The notes under the pieces were generated by a model that saw only the letters and a program-made list of their open reading frames with translations, was not told the DNA's origin and did no database searches. The translations under genes and the position numbers were made by a program. From Streptomyces malaysiensis subsp. samsunensis (GTDB lineage Bacteria; Actinomycetota; Actinomycetes; Streptomycetales; Streptomycetaceae): DNA of 64,000 nt. The DNA is taken from positions 1-64,000 of the forward strand of contig NZ_JANIIC010000042.1 in assembly GCF_024519315.1 (NCBI RefSeq). The letters are read 5' to 3'. Shown one piece after another: positions 16,100 through 23,482 of the stretch (position 1 is its first letter; each line of letters opens with the position of its first letter).

Positions 16100-17236
16100 T
16101 CAGGTGCGGTAGGCGTAGTAGGCCGAGTTCGGGTACGAGGCGATGATGCCGGCCACGGACTTCCGGTAGGTGTTCACCGAGTGGTAGGTCAGATACGGGA
16201 CCCCGCTCGAGCTCCGGTAGGTGACGAGCATGGTGTGGTCCTTGGACCCGTCCTCGTCGAAGTCCATCTGCATGACGTCACCGACGCCCATGTAGTAGAC
16301 GTTCGCCAGGTTGGTGGCCCGCTTGGCATCCAGCGTGAACCAGGACCACTCGTTGGCGCCCACCCAGGAGGTCGACTGGTACGAGGTGTCGTACCACCAG
16401 CTGCGGTAGTCCTCGGAGTCGCCGGACTTGTTGGCCCAGCCGCCCGCCTTCAGGGCCTGGCTGACGAAGTTGGTGCAGTCCCCACCGGCCTCGTTGAACT
16501 TCCGGTAGGCGGGGTTGTAGTTCTGCCAGTACTTCTCCGCGTACGAGGCCATCGCCGTGTAGTCGTAGCTGCCCGCGGGCTTCGTCTGGGGCCGGGACGG
16601 CACCGAGATGGCCGCGGGCGTCGCCTCGGGCAGGGCCGTCGTCCCGGCCGCCACCCGCGCCGTGCTGGGCTCGTTGACCGCCAGCGGGCCGTCGTCGGTC
16701 GAGGTGAGGCCGGTCAGCTGCCACTTCCCGTCCGCCGTGGCGGCGAAGCTCAGCCGGTGGTGCGCCTGGAAGCCGGTCGTCGCGGGCTCGTCGCCGCGTA
16801 TCTTCTTGTACGCCAGCGTCGTGGTCTCGGTGGCCTGGACCGTGGCGCGCCCGGCCTCGACCCGTACCCGGTCCACCGCCACCCGGGTGTCGGCGGAGGT
16901 GTACGCCTCGCCCAGGGCCGCGAGCCGCGCCTTGCGGGTGCGCAGCGTGGACAGCGCGGTGTCCTCGGTCCGGGTCTGCCCGGCCGACAGACGGACGTTC
17001 TTCTCGGCGAGCGGGGCCGCGCTCCGCACCGACCGCTCGGTGTCCAGCAGCGCCGCCGTGCGCTGGGTCAGCACCGCGTCGGCGAGGCGGCCGAAGGACT
17101 GCGCGGTCGCGGCGTCCACGGTGCCGGCCGCCGCCGGGTTCTCCGCCGCGCTCGCGGCGGAGGCGGGCAGCACCACGGCGGACAGGGCCGCCGTCAGCAC
17201 GGCCCCCACGGCGGATCTGAAGCTCGTTGACTTCAC
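16100..17236 (-). CDS. Secreted amidase-domain (Amidase_6) protein
   Basis: Start GTG at 17236, chosen for the GGAGG nine bases upstream, gives 378 residues with a Sec signal peptide (TAALSAVVLPASAASA). The middle is an NTF2-like or helical stalk region with EKNVRLSAGQ. The C-terminal domain from about 235 has the Amidase_6 hallmarks: YDYTAMASYAEKYW, GGDCTNFVSQAL with Cys254, and DHTMLVTYR with the His. Such proteins are predicted cell-wall or peptide amidases acting outside the membrane; the substrate is unknown. It stands alone, with the P450 gene upstream ending behind a long hairpin. Confidence 0.8.
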   Translation of the reverse strand: MKSTSFRSAVGAVLTAALSAVVLPASAASAAENPAAAGTVDAATAQSFGRLADAVLTQRTAALLDTERSVRSAAPLAEKNVRLSAGQTRTEDTALSTLRTRKARLAALGEAYTSADTRVAVDRVRVEAGRATVQATETTTLAYKKIRGDEPATTGFQAHHRLSFAATADGKWQLTGLTSTDDGPLAVNEPSTARVAAGTTALPEATPAAISVPSRPQTKPAGSYDYTAMASYAEKYWQNYNPAYRKFNEAGGDCTNFVSQALKAGGWANKSGDSEDYRSWWYDTSYQSTSWVGANEWSWFTLDAKRATNLANVYYMGVGDVMQMDFDEDGSKDHTMLVTYRSSSGVPYLTYHSVNTYRKSVAGIIASYPNSAYYAYRT

Positions 17237-17280
17237 GTGTATTTTCCCTCCACACTCCCGGACCGGACGGGCCGGGGTCA

Positions 17281-17331
17281 CCGAATCGTCACATGAACTC
17301 CCCGTGTGTGGAGCTCATGTGACGATTTCGG
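17281..17331. promoter_or_regulatory. Long imperfect inverted repeat between P450 and amidase genes
   Basis: The left arm (17281-17296) and right arm (17315-17331) pair over 16 bases with one bulged A, and CTCC/GGAG pairs extend the stem inward. It lies between the P450 stop and the amidase start. It could be the P450 terminator, or an operator for the amidase gene, because the core (TCGTCACATGA / TCATGTGACGA) is less GC-rich than typical terminator stems here. Confidence 0.6.
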
Positions 17332-17366
17332 CCGCGCGGAGGCCGGGCCTCGCCCCCGGGGGGGCG

Positions 17367-18590
17367 TCACCAGGTGACGGGCAGCTCGTGTGCTCCGTAG
17401 ATGACCATGTCGCTGCGCATCCGGACCTCCTCCGGGGGCACGGCGAGCCGCAGCCCCGGGAACCGGCGGATCAGCCCGCGGTAGCCCGACACCAGCTCGA
17501 TCCTGGCCAGATGCTGCCCGAGACACTGATGGATGCCGTAGCCGAAGGCCAGATGGCTGCTGCGGGGACGGCCGACGTCGAGCGTGTCCGGGTCGTCCAC
17601 CAGCGCCGGGTCCCGGTTCGCCGCCGGGACCGAGACGGCCACCGACTGGCCCGCCGTGACGGTGACACCGCCGACGACCACGTCCTCCAGCGCGATGCGG
17701 ACCGGGAAGGCGTTGACGATGCTGAGGTAGCGCAGCAGCTCCTCGACGGCCTGCGGAAGGAGCGACTCGTCGGCCCGCAGCCGCTCCAGCTGCTCGGGCT
17801 GGCGCAGCAGGGCGAAGGTGCCGAGGCTGAGCATGTTGGTGGTGGTCTCATGACCGGCGATCAGCAGCAGCCCCGCGATGCCACCGATCTCCTCGTCGTC
17901 GAGCTCCTCGACGGCGGTCAGCAGGGAGATCAGATCGTCCTGCGGATCCTTGCGCTTGGCCTCGACCAGGGTGCGCAGAAAGGTGTCGAGCTCGATCTTC
18001 CCGGCGACGAATTCCTCGTCGGTGCGGTCCTGGCGGAGCAGCCGCGCGGCGACGGACTGGAAGAGCTCCCGCTCCTCGTACGGCACCCCCAGCATCTCGC
18101 AGATCACCAGTGAGGGGATGGGCATGGCGAAGTGGCGCACCAGATCGGCCGGTTTGCCCGCCGCCTCCAGCGCCTCCAGCTGGGCGGCCACGATGTCCTC
18201 GATGCGGGTCTCCAGCTCACGCATCCGACGCACCGTGAAGTACCGCGTGAGCTGGCCCCGGTAGTGCCCGTGCTGCGGCGCGTCCATGGCCAGGAACGAC
18301 CCCGCCCCGCTGCTCCGGTCCCTGCGGACCGACTCGGGGACCGGCCGCATCGCGTCGTCGCCACGCCAGCGCTCGGCGCTGAACCGGGGGTCCCGCAGCA
18401 CCTCCCGCGCCTCGTGATACCCGGTCACCAGCCAGCCGACGCTGCCGCCGGCGAACCTCAGCGGGCTCACCGGCGGCCCCGTCAGCAGCGCCTGTGCCGG
18501 GTTGATGTAGTCGTCCCGCTCCTTCGGATACATCGGAAGGTCATGGAGATCCCGGAGGTCGTCATGGGTTGTGGGCGGCGGAGCGTTCAC
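17367..18590 (-). CDS. Cytochrome P450
   Basis: GTG start at 18590 (AAGGAG seven bases upstream) gives 407 residues. The I-helix has AGHETTT, the K-helix EELLRY, and the heme-binding loop FGYGIHQCLGQHLARIEL with Cys356 as the iron ligand. It is a soluble bacterial class I P450 needing a ferredoxin from elsewhere, since none is adjacent. The length and motifs match hydroxylases of small secondary metabolites (CYP105/107-like), but the substrate cannot be inferred. It is divergent from a TetR regulator with a shared palindromic operator, so expression is probably ligand-inducible. Confidence 0.9.
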   Translation of the reverse strand: MNAPPPTTHDDLRDLHDLPMYPKERDDYINPAQALLTGPPVSPLRFAGGSVGWLVTGYHEAREVLRDPRFSAERWRGDDAMRPVPESVRRDRSSGAGSFLAMDAPQHGHYRGQLTRYFTVRRMRELETRIEDIVAAQLEALEAAGKPADLVRHFAMPIPSLVICEMLGVPYEERELFQSVAARLLRQDRTDEEFVAGKIELDTFLRTLVEAKRKDPQDDLISLLTAVEELDDEEIGGIAGLLLIAGHETTTNMLSLGTFALLRQPEQLERLRADESLLPQAVEELLRYLSIVNAFPVRIALEDVVVGGVTVTAGQSVAVSVPAANRDPALVDDPDTLDVGRPRSSHLAFGYGIHQCLGQHLARIELVSGYRGLIRRFPGLRLAVPPEEVRMRSDMVIYGAHELPVTW

Positions 18591-18659
18591 GATGGCTCTC
18601 CTTCGTGGTCCTCGAGTTCCCGGGGCGAACGGCCGGGAGCCGTCAGGCACAGCTTTCGA

Positions 18660-18687
18660 TAGGGAACGCTACCGATAGGGTTCCCTA
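18660..18687. promoter_or_regulatory. Palindromic operator between P450 and TetR genes
   Basis: TAGGGAAC (18660-18667) and GTTCCCTA (18680-18687) form perfect 8-bp arms with a 12-base spacer. The unit GATAGGG also repeats directly inside. It lies 70 bases from the P450 start and 75 from the TetR start, as expected for an operator of the divergent TetR protein. Confidence 0.65.
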
Positions 18688-18762
18688 CTGAACAGGGGGA
18701 CGGATCGGCTACCGTACGGATCTGGCCAGGTTTCCGAACAACTGGGGGAGAGGGGCACACGG

Positions 18763-19371
18763 ATGCCGCCGCAGCGGTCAAAGACCGTGGAAGCGCTGAT
18801 CGTCGGGGCGGAGCGGGCGTTCGCCGAACGCGGCTTCCACGGGGCCTCGATCGGATACATCTGCCAGTGCGCGGGCAGGACCACCGGGGCCTTCTACTCC
18901 AACTACGACAGCAAGCTGAAGCTCTTCCTCGATGTCTTCCGGCGGCACAGCGACCGCACCGCCGACTACATCGGGGAGCGGATCGCCGAGATGGACACCG
19001 GACGGGACCTGGCTCCCCAGCTCGCCCGGACCTTCGCCGAGATCTTCAACGGTGAGCACCTGGACGCCCGGTGGGTCTTCATCCACCTGGAATTCCGGCT
19101 GATGGCGCTGCGGGACTGCGATGCCGCCTCCGCGCTGGTGGAACACGAGAAGTGGTTCAGCCGCCGCATCGGCACCATGCTGGACGCGCTGTTCGACCGG
19201 GCGGGCCACCAGCCCGCGCTGCGCGGCACCGAAATGGCCGCGCTGCTCGGCGCGATGACCCGGGGCATCAAGCTGGACCGGGGCATCTACGCGGTGGGCG
19301 GGGTCGACGATCCGCTCTCGACCGACCAGGTGGCGATGGCGCTGGAGGGCCTGTTCCGGTCGGTGGCCTGA
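18763..19371 (+). CDS. TetR-family regulator, divergent from P450
   Basis: A 202-residue TetR protein. The HTH occupies about residues 27-50: FAERGFHGASIGYICQCA then TTGAFYSNYDSK, the usual Y-x-x-F-x-x-K region. The C-terminal ligand domain is variable and gives no hint of the ligand. ATG start, with GGGGGAGAGG about ten bases upstream. It faces the P450 gene across the 18660-18687 palindrome and most likely represses both itself and the P450. It is not obviously linked to the next plus-strand regulator, which has its own leader. Confidence 0.87.
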   Translation: MPPQRSKTVEALIVGAERAFAERGFHGASIGYICQCAGRTTGAFYSNYDSKLKLFLDVFRRHSDRTADYIGERIAEMDTGRDLAPQLARTFAEIFNGEHLDARWVFIHLEFRLMALRDCDAASALVEHEKWFSRRIGTMLDALFDRAGHQPALRGTEMAALLGAMTRGIKLDRGIYAVGGVDDPLSTDQVAMALEGLFRSVA

Positions 19372-19606
19372 ATGCGCGGCCGCTGAGGGGGCTCTTCCAG
19401 TTGATCGCCAGGGCGTCGTCGCCCTTTTCCCCGTTGCTTCCCCGTTACAAGTGGCAGGTCAACCTCACAGGCCCCGCCACGACCTCCACAAAGGCACCTG
19501 GCCTGCGCGGACACCCCCCGATCCGGGCGGACCCGCCCCGCGGGACCGGCGTGATCCATGCGCCCCTCGCCGAGGCCCCGTGAACCGGTCAATAAAGTAC
19601 GTCGGT

Positions 19607-19631
19607 GCGCGGACCGCCGATCGGTCCGCGC
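19607..19631 (+). promoter_or_regulatory. Perfect 10-bp hairpin in the leader of the two-HTH regulator
   Basis: Arms 19607-19616 and 19622-19631 are perfect complements with a 5-base loop, about 40 bases before the GTG start. It follows an AT-rich patch (AATAAAGTA) that may contain the -10 region, so it would sit in the 5' leader of the regulator mRNA or just upstream of it. Confidence 0.5.
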
Positions 19632-19669
19632 GGCATGGCGCACCGCGGGGGGTGAGGAGGAGCACTGCT

Positions 19670-21280
19670 GTGGAGGCACGGGCGCACACCGGGCGGCTGG
19701 ACGAGTTGTTGCACGAGGTGCGGCGACAGATGAGCCGGGGGGTCGGGGCGGATCCGCGGGCGGTGCTGGACTGGCTGGGCCGGCAGATCGACGCCGATGT
19801 CGCGCTGGTCGGGAGCGAGGGCGCGGTCGAGGCCGCCACCGCGCGCTTCCCGCGGCGGATCCTGCCCACGCTCGAACCGACGCTGACGCGGCTGGCCGGT
19901 GGGCAGATGGCCGCGGCGGCCACCGAGAGCGGCGCCCTTCAGGTGCGTCTGGAGGCGCTCGGCTCGCGCGCGCCGCGCCCCGTCCTGGTGGTGGCCGGGA
20001 CCTCGGCGCCCACCCGCGAGGCGGCCTCGCTGGTCTCGCACGCCGGGAGTCTCATCGCGCTCCTGGACCGGGCGCAGGACGCGGACACCACCTTCCGCGG
20101 CTATCAGTACAAGGCGCGGCAGCTGCGGTTCGCCGTCTTCAGCGCCCTGCTGGCGGGAGATCTCACCCTGGCCCGCCGGATGACCACCGGCGCCGTTCCC
20201 GCGCTGCTGGACGCCGAACGGCTGCGTGTCTATCTGCTGCACTGCCCGACGGAGGACCGTGACCGGCTGACGCAGATCTACCAGGACGGCTCGGGCTATC
20301 ACGGCACGGGCCTGATGGTGCACTGCCCGGCCTTCAAGGAGCACCTCATCTGTCTTGTCGCCGAGGAGGCCGAGGGCGAGCCCGGCGCCTGGCCCCACGA
20401 CCCCGCCGGCCCGGATGGTCCCGCCGACATCGCCGACCCTGATGACCCCTCCGGCCCCGCCGGCCCCTCCGGCCCGGACGACTTCGACGACGGTCCCGGG
20501 GCGACCCACGGCCAGGGCGCGGTGCTGCGCCGCCTGGTGCGGGAGAACTCGCACTACGCGCTGGGCATCAGCAGCCCGTATCCGCTCGGCGCGACGGCCG
20601 AGGCGTACGGGCAGGCGCTGCACGCCCTGGCCGCGGCGCGCCATACCTCCGAGCGGGTGGCCGCCTACCTCGGCCGGACACCGCTGGTGCCGCTGCTGCC
20701 CCGTACGGAGGCGGACACCTGGGCCCGCGCCCTGCTGCGGCCGCTGGGATCCACCCCGAGAGCCACCCTCGACATCACCCGGCTCGCCGTCACCTTCCCC
20801 CGGTCCGCGGTGGCCCGGCTGCTGGACATCAGCCGCAACACCGTCTCCCACCACCTCAACCGGGTGGAGACCACCCTCGGTCTCGACCTGGGCGACGTAC
20901 GCACCCGGGCAGCCCTCGACCTGGCCTTCGGCCTGGCCGGAGGGCCGCTGGACGGTGGCTTCGGCGCCGAGCGCGGGCGGCCGGTGCCCACCCTGGACGA
21001 GCTGCTCCGCACCGAGCCCGCCCACGCCTGGGCGCGGGAGTTCCTCCGCCCGCTCCAGGACACCCGTGGCCGTGATCTGCACACCACTCTGCGCGCCTGG
21101 ATCGACGCGAACACCGACGCCCAGCGGACCGCCCGCCACCTCGGTCTCAGCCGGAACACCGTCAGGGCCCACCTGCGGGCCGCCGAACACCTGCTCAGCC
21201 GCGATCTGCTCACCACCGGCTCGGGGATCCACGACCTGGTGCACGCACTGCACATCACCGGGCTCCACCCGACGGGCTGA
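19670..21280 (+). CDS. Helix-turn-helix regulator with two C-terminal HTH motifs (PucR/CdaR-like)
   Basis: GTG start at 19670 follows GAGGAGGAGC, giving 536 residues. The N-terminal two thirds resemble the sensory part of PucR/CdaR-type regulators. Two separate HTH motifs follow: ARLLDISRNTVSHHLNRVE (about 383-401) and ARHLGLSRNTVRAHLRAAE (about 488-506), both with the shared SRNTV core. A Gly/Pro/Asp-rich insert at about 242-280 looks like a repeat-grown linker. The double HTH could let a monomer contact two half-sites. The target is unknown; direct repeats just after the stop (21282-21326) and the downstream reductase gene are candidates. The longer frame from 19451 lacks a ribosome site. 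Confidence 0.75.
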   Translation: MEARAHTGRLDELLHEVRRQMSRGVGADPRAVLDWLGRQIDADVALVGSEGAVEAATARFPRRILPTLEPTLTRLAGGQMAAAATESGALQVRLEALGSRAPRPVLVVAGTSAPTREAASLVSHAGSLIALLDRAQDADTTFRGYQYKARQLRFAVFSALLAGDLTLARRMTTGAVPALLDAERLRVYLLHCPTEDRDRLTQIYQDGSGYHGTGLMVHCPAFKEHLICLVAEEAEGEPGAWPHDPAGPDGPADIADPDDPSGPAGPSGPDDFDDGPGATHGQGAVLRRLVRENSHYALGISSPYPLGATAEAYGQALHALAAARHTSERVAAYLGRTPLVPLLPRTEADTWARALLRPLGSTPRATLDITRLAVTFPRSAVARLLDISRNTVSHHLNRVETTLGLDLGDVRTRAALDLAFGLAGGPLDGGFGAERGRPVPTLDELLRTEPAHAWAREFLRPLQDTRGRDLHTTLRAWIDANTDAQRTARHLGLSRNTVRAHLRAAEHLLSRDLLTTGSGIHDLVHALHITGLHPTG

Positions 21281-21281
21281 C

Positions 21282-21326
21282 TGCGCACCGTGCACATGTC
21301 GCGGGCACGCGATGCGCACCGTGCAC
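21282..21326. repeat. 14-bp direct repeat with a 31-bp period
   Basis: TGCGCACCGTGCAC occurs at 21282-21295 and identically at 21313-21326. The 31-bp period is close to three helical turns, so two proteins would bind on the same DNA face. Candidate sites for the adjacent two-HTH regulator. Confidence 0.7.
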
Positions 21327-21374
21327 CGTTGCCCGCCCCGGTGATCCGCTTTAGCGTCACTTCTGCCGCACAGC

Positions 21375-21483
21375 GCGGGAAACGAAGCCCCGCCTCCGCG
21401 AGACGCCGGCCTGTATCACCACGTGGGGAGTGATGCAGTCCGGCGCCGTAAGGTGCTCACAGCTCCGAGGGCTTCGTTCCCGC
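21375..21483. ncRNA. Candidate structured RNA or attenuator upstream of the reductase gene
   Basis: An outer stem pairs 21375-21390 with 21469-21483 (15 pairs, one bulged A). Nested inside, GCCGG-x-CTGTATCAC pairs with GTGATGCAG-x-CCGGC across a short loop (about 21412-21454), with one mismatch and one G-T pair. The two stems together define a roughly 109-base element. It matches no riboswitch I recognise, and the strand is undecided. A small mobile element with inverted ends is the main alternative. Confidence 0.4.
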
Positions 21484-21667
21484 GGTGGGCGCGGACCGTC
21501 GCCGGCGCGCCGCCGTATCGCCACCACTCTGTCCGATCCGTGAGGAATACCCCTTCCCGAGATGTGGAACCGGGTAGGTGTCCTCCGTGGCACGGGAGCC
21601 TCGAAGCCTCGGAGGCCGACCCGTGACCCGGACCGTCCATGACGGTTCCCGCTTCGGAAGGTGGTAG

Positions 21668-22696
21668 GTGGTCCCGTTGAACACCGCTGACCAGGAGACA
21701 CCCCGCGAGCGCGAGGAGTTCCGCCGATCCGCGCCGCACTTCGCCGACCGGATCACCGCCGACGGCCGGGACGGCTGGCCGGTGGAGGCCGGGCGCTATC
21801 GGCTGGTGGTCAGCCGGGCCTGCCCCTGGGCGAGCCGCGCGCTGGTCTCACGGCGGCTGCTCGGCCTGGAGTCCGCCCTCCCGGTGGCCATCACCGACCC
21901 CATCCAGGACGAGCGCAGCTGGCGCTTCACCCTGGACCCGGGGGGCCGGGACCCGGTGCTGGGCATCGCGTTCCTCAGCGAGGCGTACGACGCCCGTGAG
22001 ACGGGATATCCGGGCGGGGTGAGCGTGCCCGCGGTCGTGGACGTCCCCAGTGGCGCGCTGGTCACCAACGACTACCACCGGATCACCCTGGACCTCGCCA
22101 CCGAGTGGACCGCCCTCCATCGCGAGGGCGCCCCGGATCTCTACCCCGAGGAGCTTCGCGACGAGATCGACGAAGTGGCGGAGGGGGTCTACCGCGATGT
22201 GAACAACGGTGTGTACCGGGCGGGCTTCGCCGAGCACCAGGGCACCTACGAGGAGGCGTACCGACGTCTCTTCGCCCGCCTCGACGAGCTGTCCGAGCGG
22301 CTGTCCACGCGGCGCTATCTGGTCGGCGACACCATCACCGAGGCCGATATCCGGCTGTTCACCACGCTGGTCCGCTTCGACGCCGTCTATCACGGCCACT
22401 TCAAGTGCAATCGCAACAAGCTCAGTGAGAATCGGGTGCTATGGGGCTATGTCCGTGACCTTTTCCAGACACCGGGCTTTGGGGACACGGTCGATTTCGA
22501 CCACATCAAGCGCCATTACTACCAGGTGCACACCAATATCAATCCCCGGCGCATCGTCCCGCTCGGCCCCGACCTCTCCGGGTGGCTGACACCGCATCAC
22601 CGTGAGGAGCTGGGCGGGCGCCCGTTCGGCGACGGCACCGCGCCCGGACCGGCGCCGGACAGCGAGGTGGTGCCGGAGCAGGGCCGGGCGCTCTGA
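21668..22696 (+). CDS. Glutathione S-transferase family protein, glutathionyl-hydroquinone reductase-like
   Basis: 342 residues, the size of the ECM4/YqjG/Xi-class group. The N-terminal thioredoxin-like domain has RACPWASRA with Cys52, the catalytic Cys of this class. The C-terminal helical domain has YLVGDTITEADIRLFTTLVRFDAVYHGHFKCN, which is diagnostic. The class reduces glutathionyl-hydroquinones; as actinomycetes use mycothiol, the physiological partner is probably a mycothiol conjugate (inference). GTG start at 21668 with GGAAGG upstream; a TTG at 21677 is the alternative. The long leader upstream may regulate it. Confidence 0.85.
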   Translation: MVPLNTADQETPREREEFRRSAPHFADRITADGRDGWPVEAGRYRLVVSRACPWASRALVSRRLLGLESALPVAITDPIQDERSWRFTLDPGGRDPVLGIAFLSEAYDARETGYPGGVSVPAVVDVPSGALVTNDYHRITLDLATEWTALHREGAPDLYPEELRDEIDEVAEGVYRDVNNGVYRAGFAEHQGTYEEAYRRLFARLDELSERLSTRRYLVGDTITEADIRLFTTLVRFDAVYHGHFKCNRNKLSENRVLWGYVRDLFQTPGFGDTVDFDHIKRHYYQVHTNINPRRIVPLGPDLSGWLTPHHREELGGRPFGDGTAPGPAPDSEVVPEQGRAL

Positions 22697-23159
22697 AGTC
22701 GCACATGTCGTCTTTCCTGCGGCGTTCGTCCTCGCATGCGGGGTTGTTCGCCCGGTCTTCAAGCGATCGGCACACCTGTTACACAGATGCCATGTGCTCC
22801 CCCCGGCTCATGCGCCACCTCGGCCCCGGCCATGGCGACATGGCTGGAAATGACGCGCGTCACCTCGCTCCAGGGGTGCGATGCCAGCGGAGTTCGGTGA
22901 CCTTTCTGTGATGGAACGGCGCCGATGAGGTGCACGGGTGTGTTCGTGGTGTGATCGGAAAGTGGCGGAATGCCCGGCTCCGGGGCTTGGCTGATTCGCA
23001 GCGTGGCGAGCCCCGTGGTTACATCCCTTTCCACGCTCAGGTATCCACGGATCCGGGTCCTCCCGGAACCTCGTGGCCATGCCGTGGGAGCCGATTCCCC
23101 TTCGGCCCCCGTGCGCTGTTGCAAGCTCAACGAGACAGTCACCCAAGGGAGACGCAACA
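22697..23159. other. 463-base promoter region before the NHLM peptide gene
   Basis: No gene is supported. It contains a 12-bp palindrome (22851-22862) and a 7-bp stem (22981-22987 with 23009-23015). Base composition is less GC-rich than the flanking genes. The length suggests complex transcriptional control of the precursor peptide. Confidence 0.55.
22851..22862. promoter_or_regulatory. 12-bp palindrome, candidate CRP-like site
   Basis: TGACGCGCGTCA is a perfect palindrome and, with its flanks, follows the TGA-N6-TCA layout of CRP/FNR-type sites. It lies about 300 bases before the precursor peptide start, so a direct role is uncertain. Confidence 0.35.
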
Positions 23160-23378
23160 ATGAACAACGCGCCCAAGGTCGCGACCCAGGAGATCTCCGA
23201 CGCCGAACTGGACAACGTGGCCGGCGGGATCGGCAACCCCGTGGGCGACGTCCTCGGCACCGTCGACACCATCACCGGCCCGGTGACCGGCGCCGTCGGC
23301 ACCGTGACCGGCACGGTTGACGGTCTCACCGGCCTGAACACCACCGGCATCGTCGGTGGGGTTGTCGGCAGCCTCTGA
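23160..23378 (+). CDS. Double-glycine leader precursor peptide with Cys-free Gly/Thr/Val core
   Basis: A 72-residue peptide with AAGGGAG eight bases before the ATG. Residues 1-23 form a leader (MNNAPKVATQ, then ISDAELDNVAGG) with the hydrophobic spacing and terminal Gly-Gly recognised by C39-peptidase exporters. The 49-residue core (24-72) has no Cys, Ser only at position 71, and many Gly, Thr and Val. GTVDTITG and GTVDGLTG recur 18 residues apart, giving a glycine-zipper-like pattern. It lies directly before an HlyD adaptor and two ABC exporters. Without a LanM, YcaO or radical-SAM gene nearby, the mature product is probably an unmodified secreted peptide: bacteriocin, signal or structural. 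It was too short for many gene finders. Confidence 0.85.
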   Translation: MNNAPKVATQEISDAELDNVAGGIGNPVGDVLGTVDTITGPVTGAVGTVTGTVDGLTGLNTTGIVGGVVGSL

Positions 23379-23399
23379 GGCTGACACACCGCCTTCCCT

Positions 23400-23428
23400 G
23401 TGCCCCGGGCCTGCCTGGTCCGGGGCAC
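23400..23428 (+). terminator. 9-bp hairpin between precursor and transport genes
   Basis: Arms 23400-23408 and 23420-23428 are perfect complements around 11 bases, 22 bases after the precursor stop. This is a classic place for partial termination, giving more precursor than transporter mRNA. Confidence 0.65.
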
Positions 23429-23482
23429 TCGGCGGTCCACGGCCCCGTCCGAACGCCCCCTCGCGGTTGAGGAAAGACTCTC

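Larger units (their letters stand above)
21281..21667. other. Long intergenic region with direct repeats and a candidate structured RNA
   Basis: 387 bases without a credible gene. It holds a 14-bp direct repeat (21282-21326), nested inverted repeats (21375-21483) and, nearer the reductase gene, GCCTCG repeats around 21598-21612. Such a long leader is unusual in this compact DNA. Confidence 0.6.

Noticed and set aside
17278..17526. Small 82-codon minus-strand open frame at the P450 3' end
   Set aside because: It overlaps the P450 heme-domain codons in another frame and the intergenic hairpin; no ribosome site or similarity.
23160..23378. Lanthipeptide or other ribosomal peptide with thioether rings
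   Set aside because: The core has no Cys and almost no Ser, and no LanM/LanB/LanKC-like gene is near.
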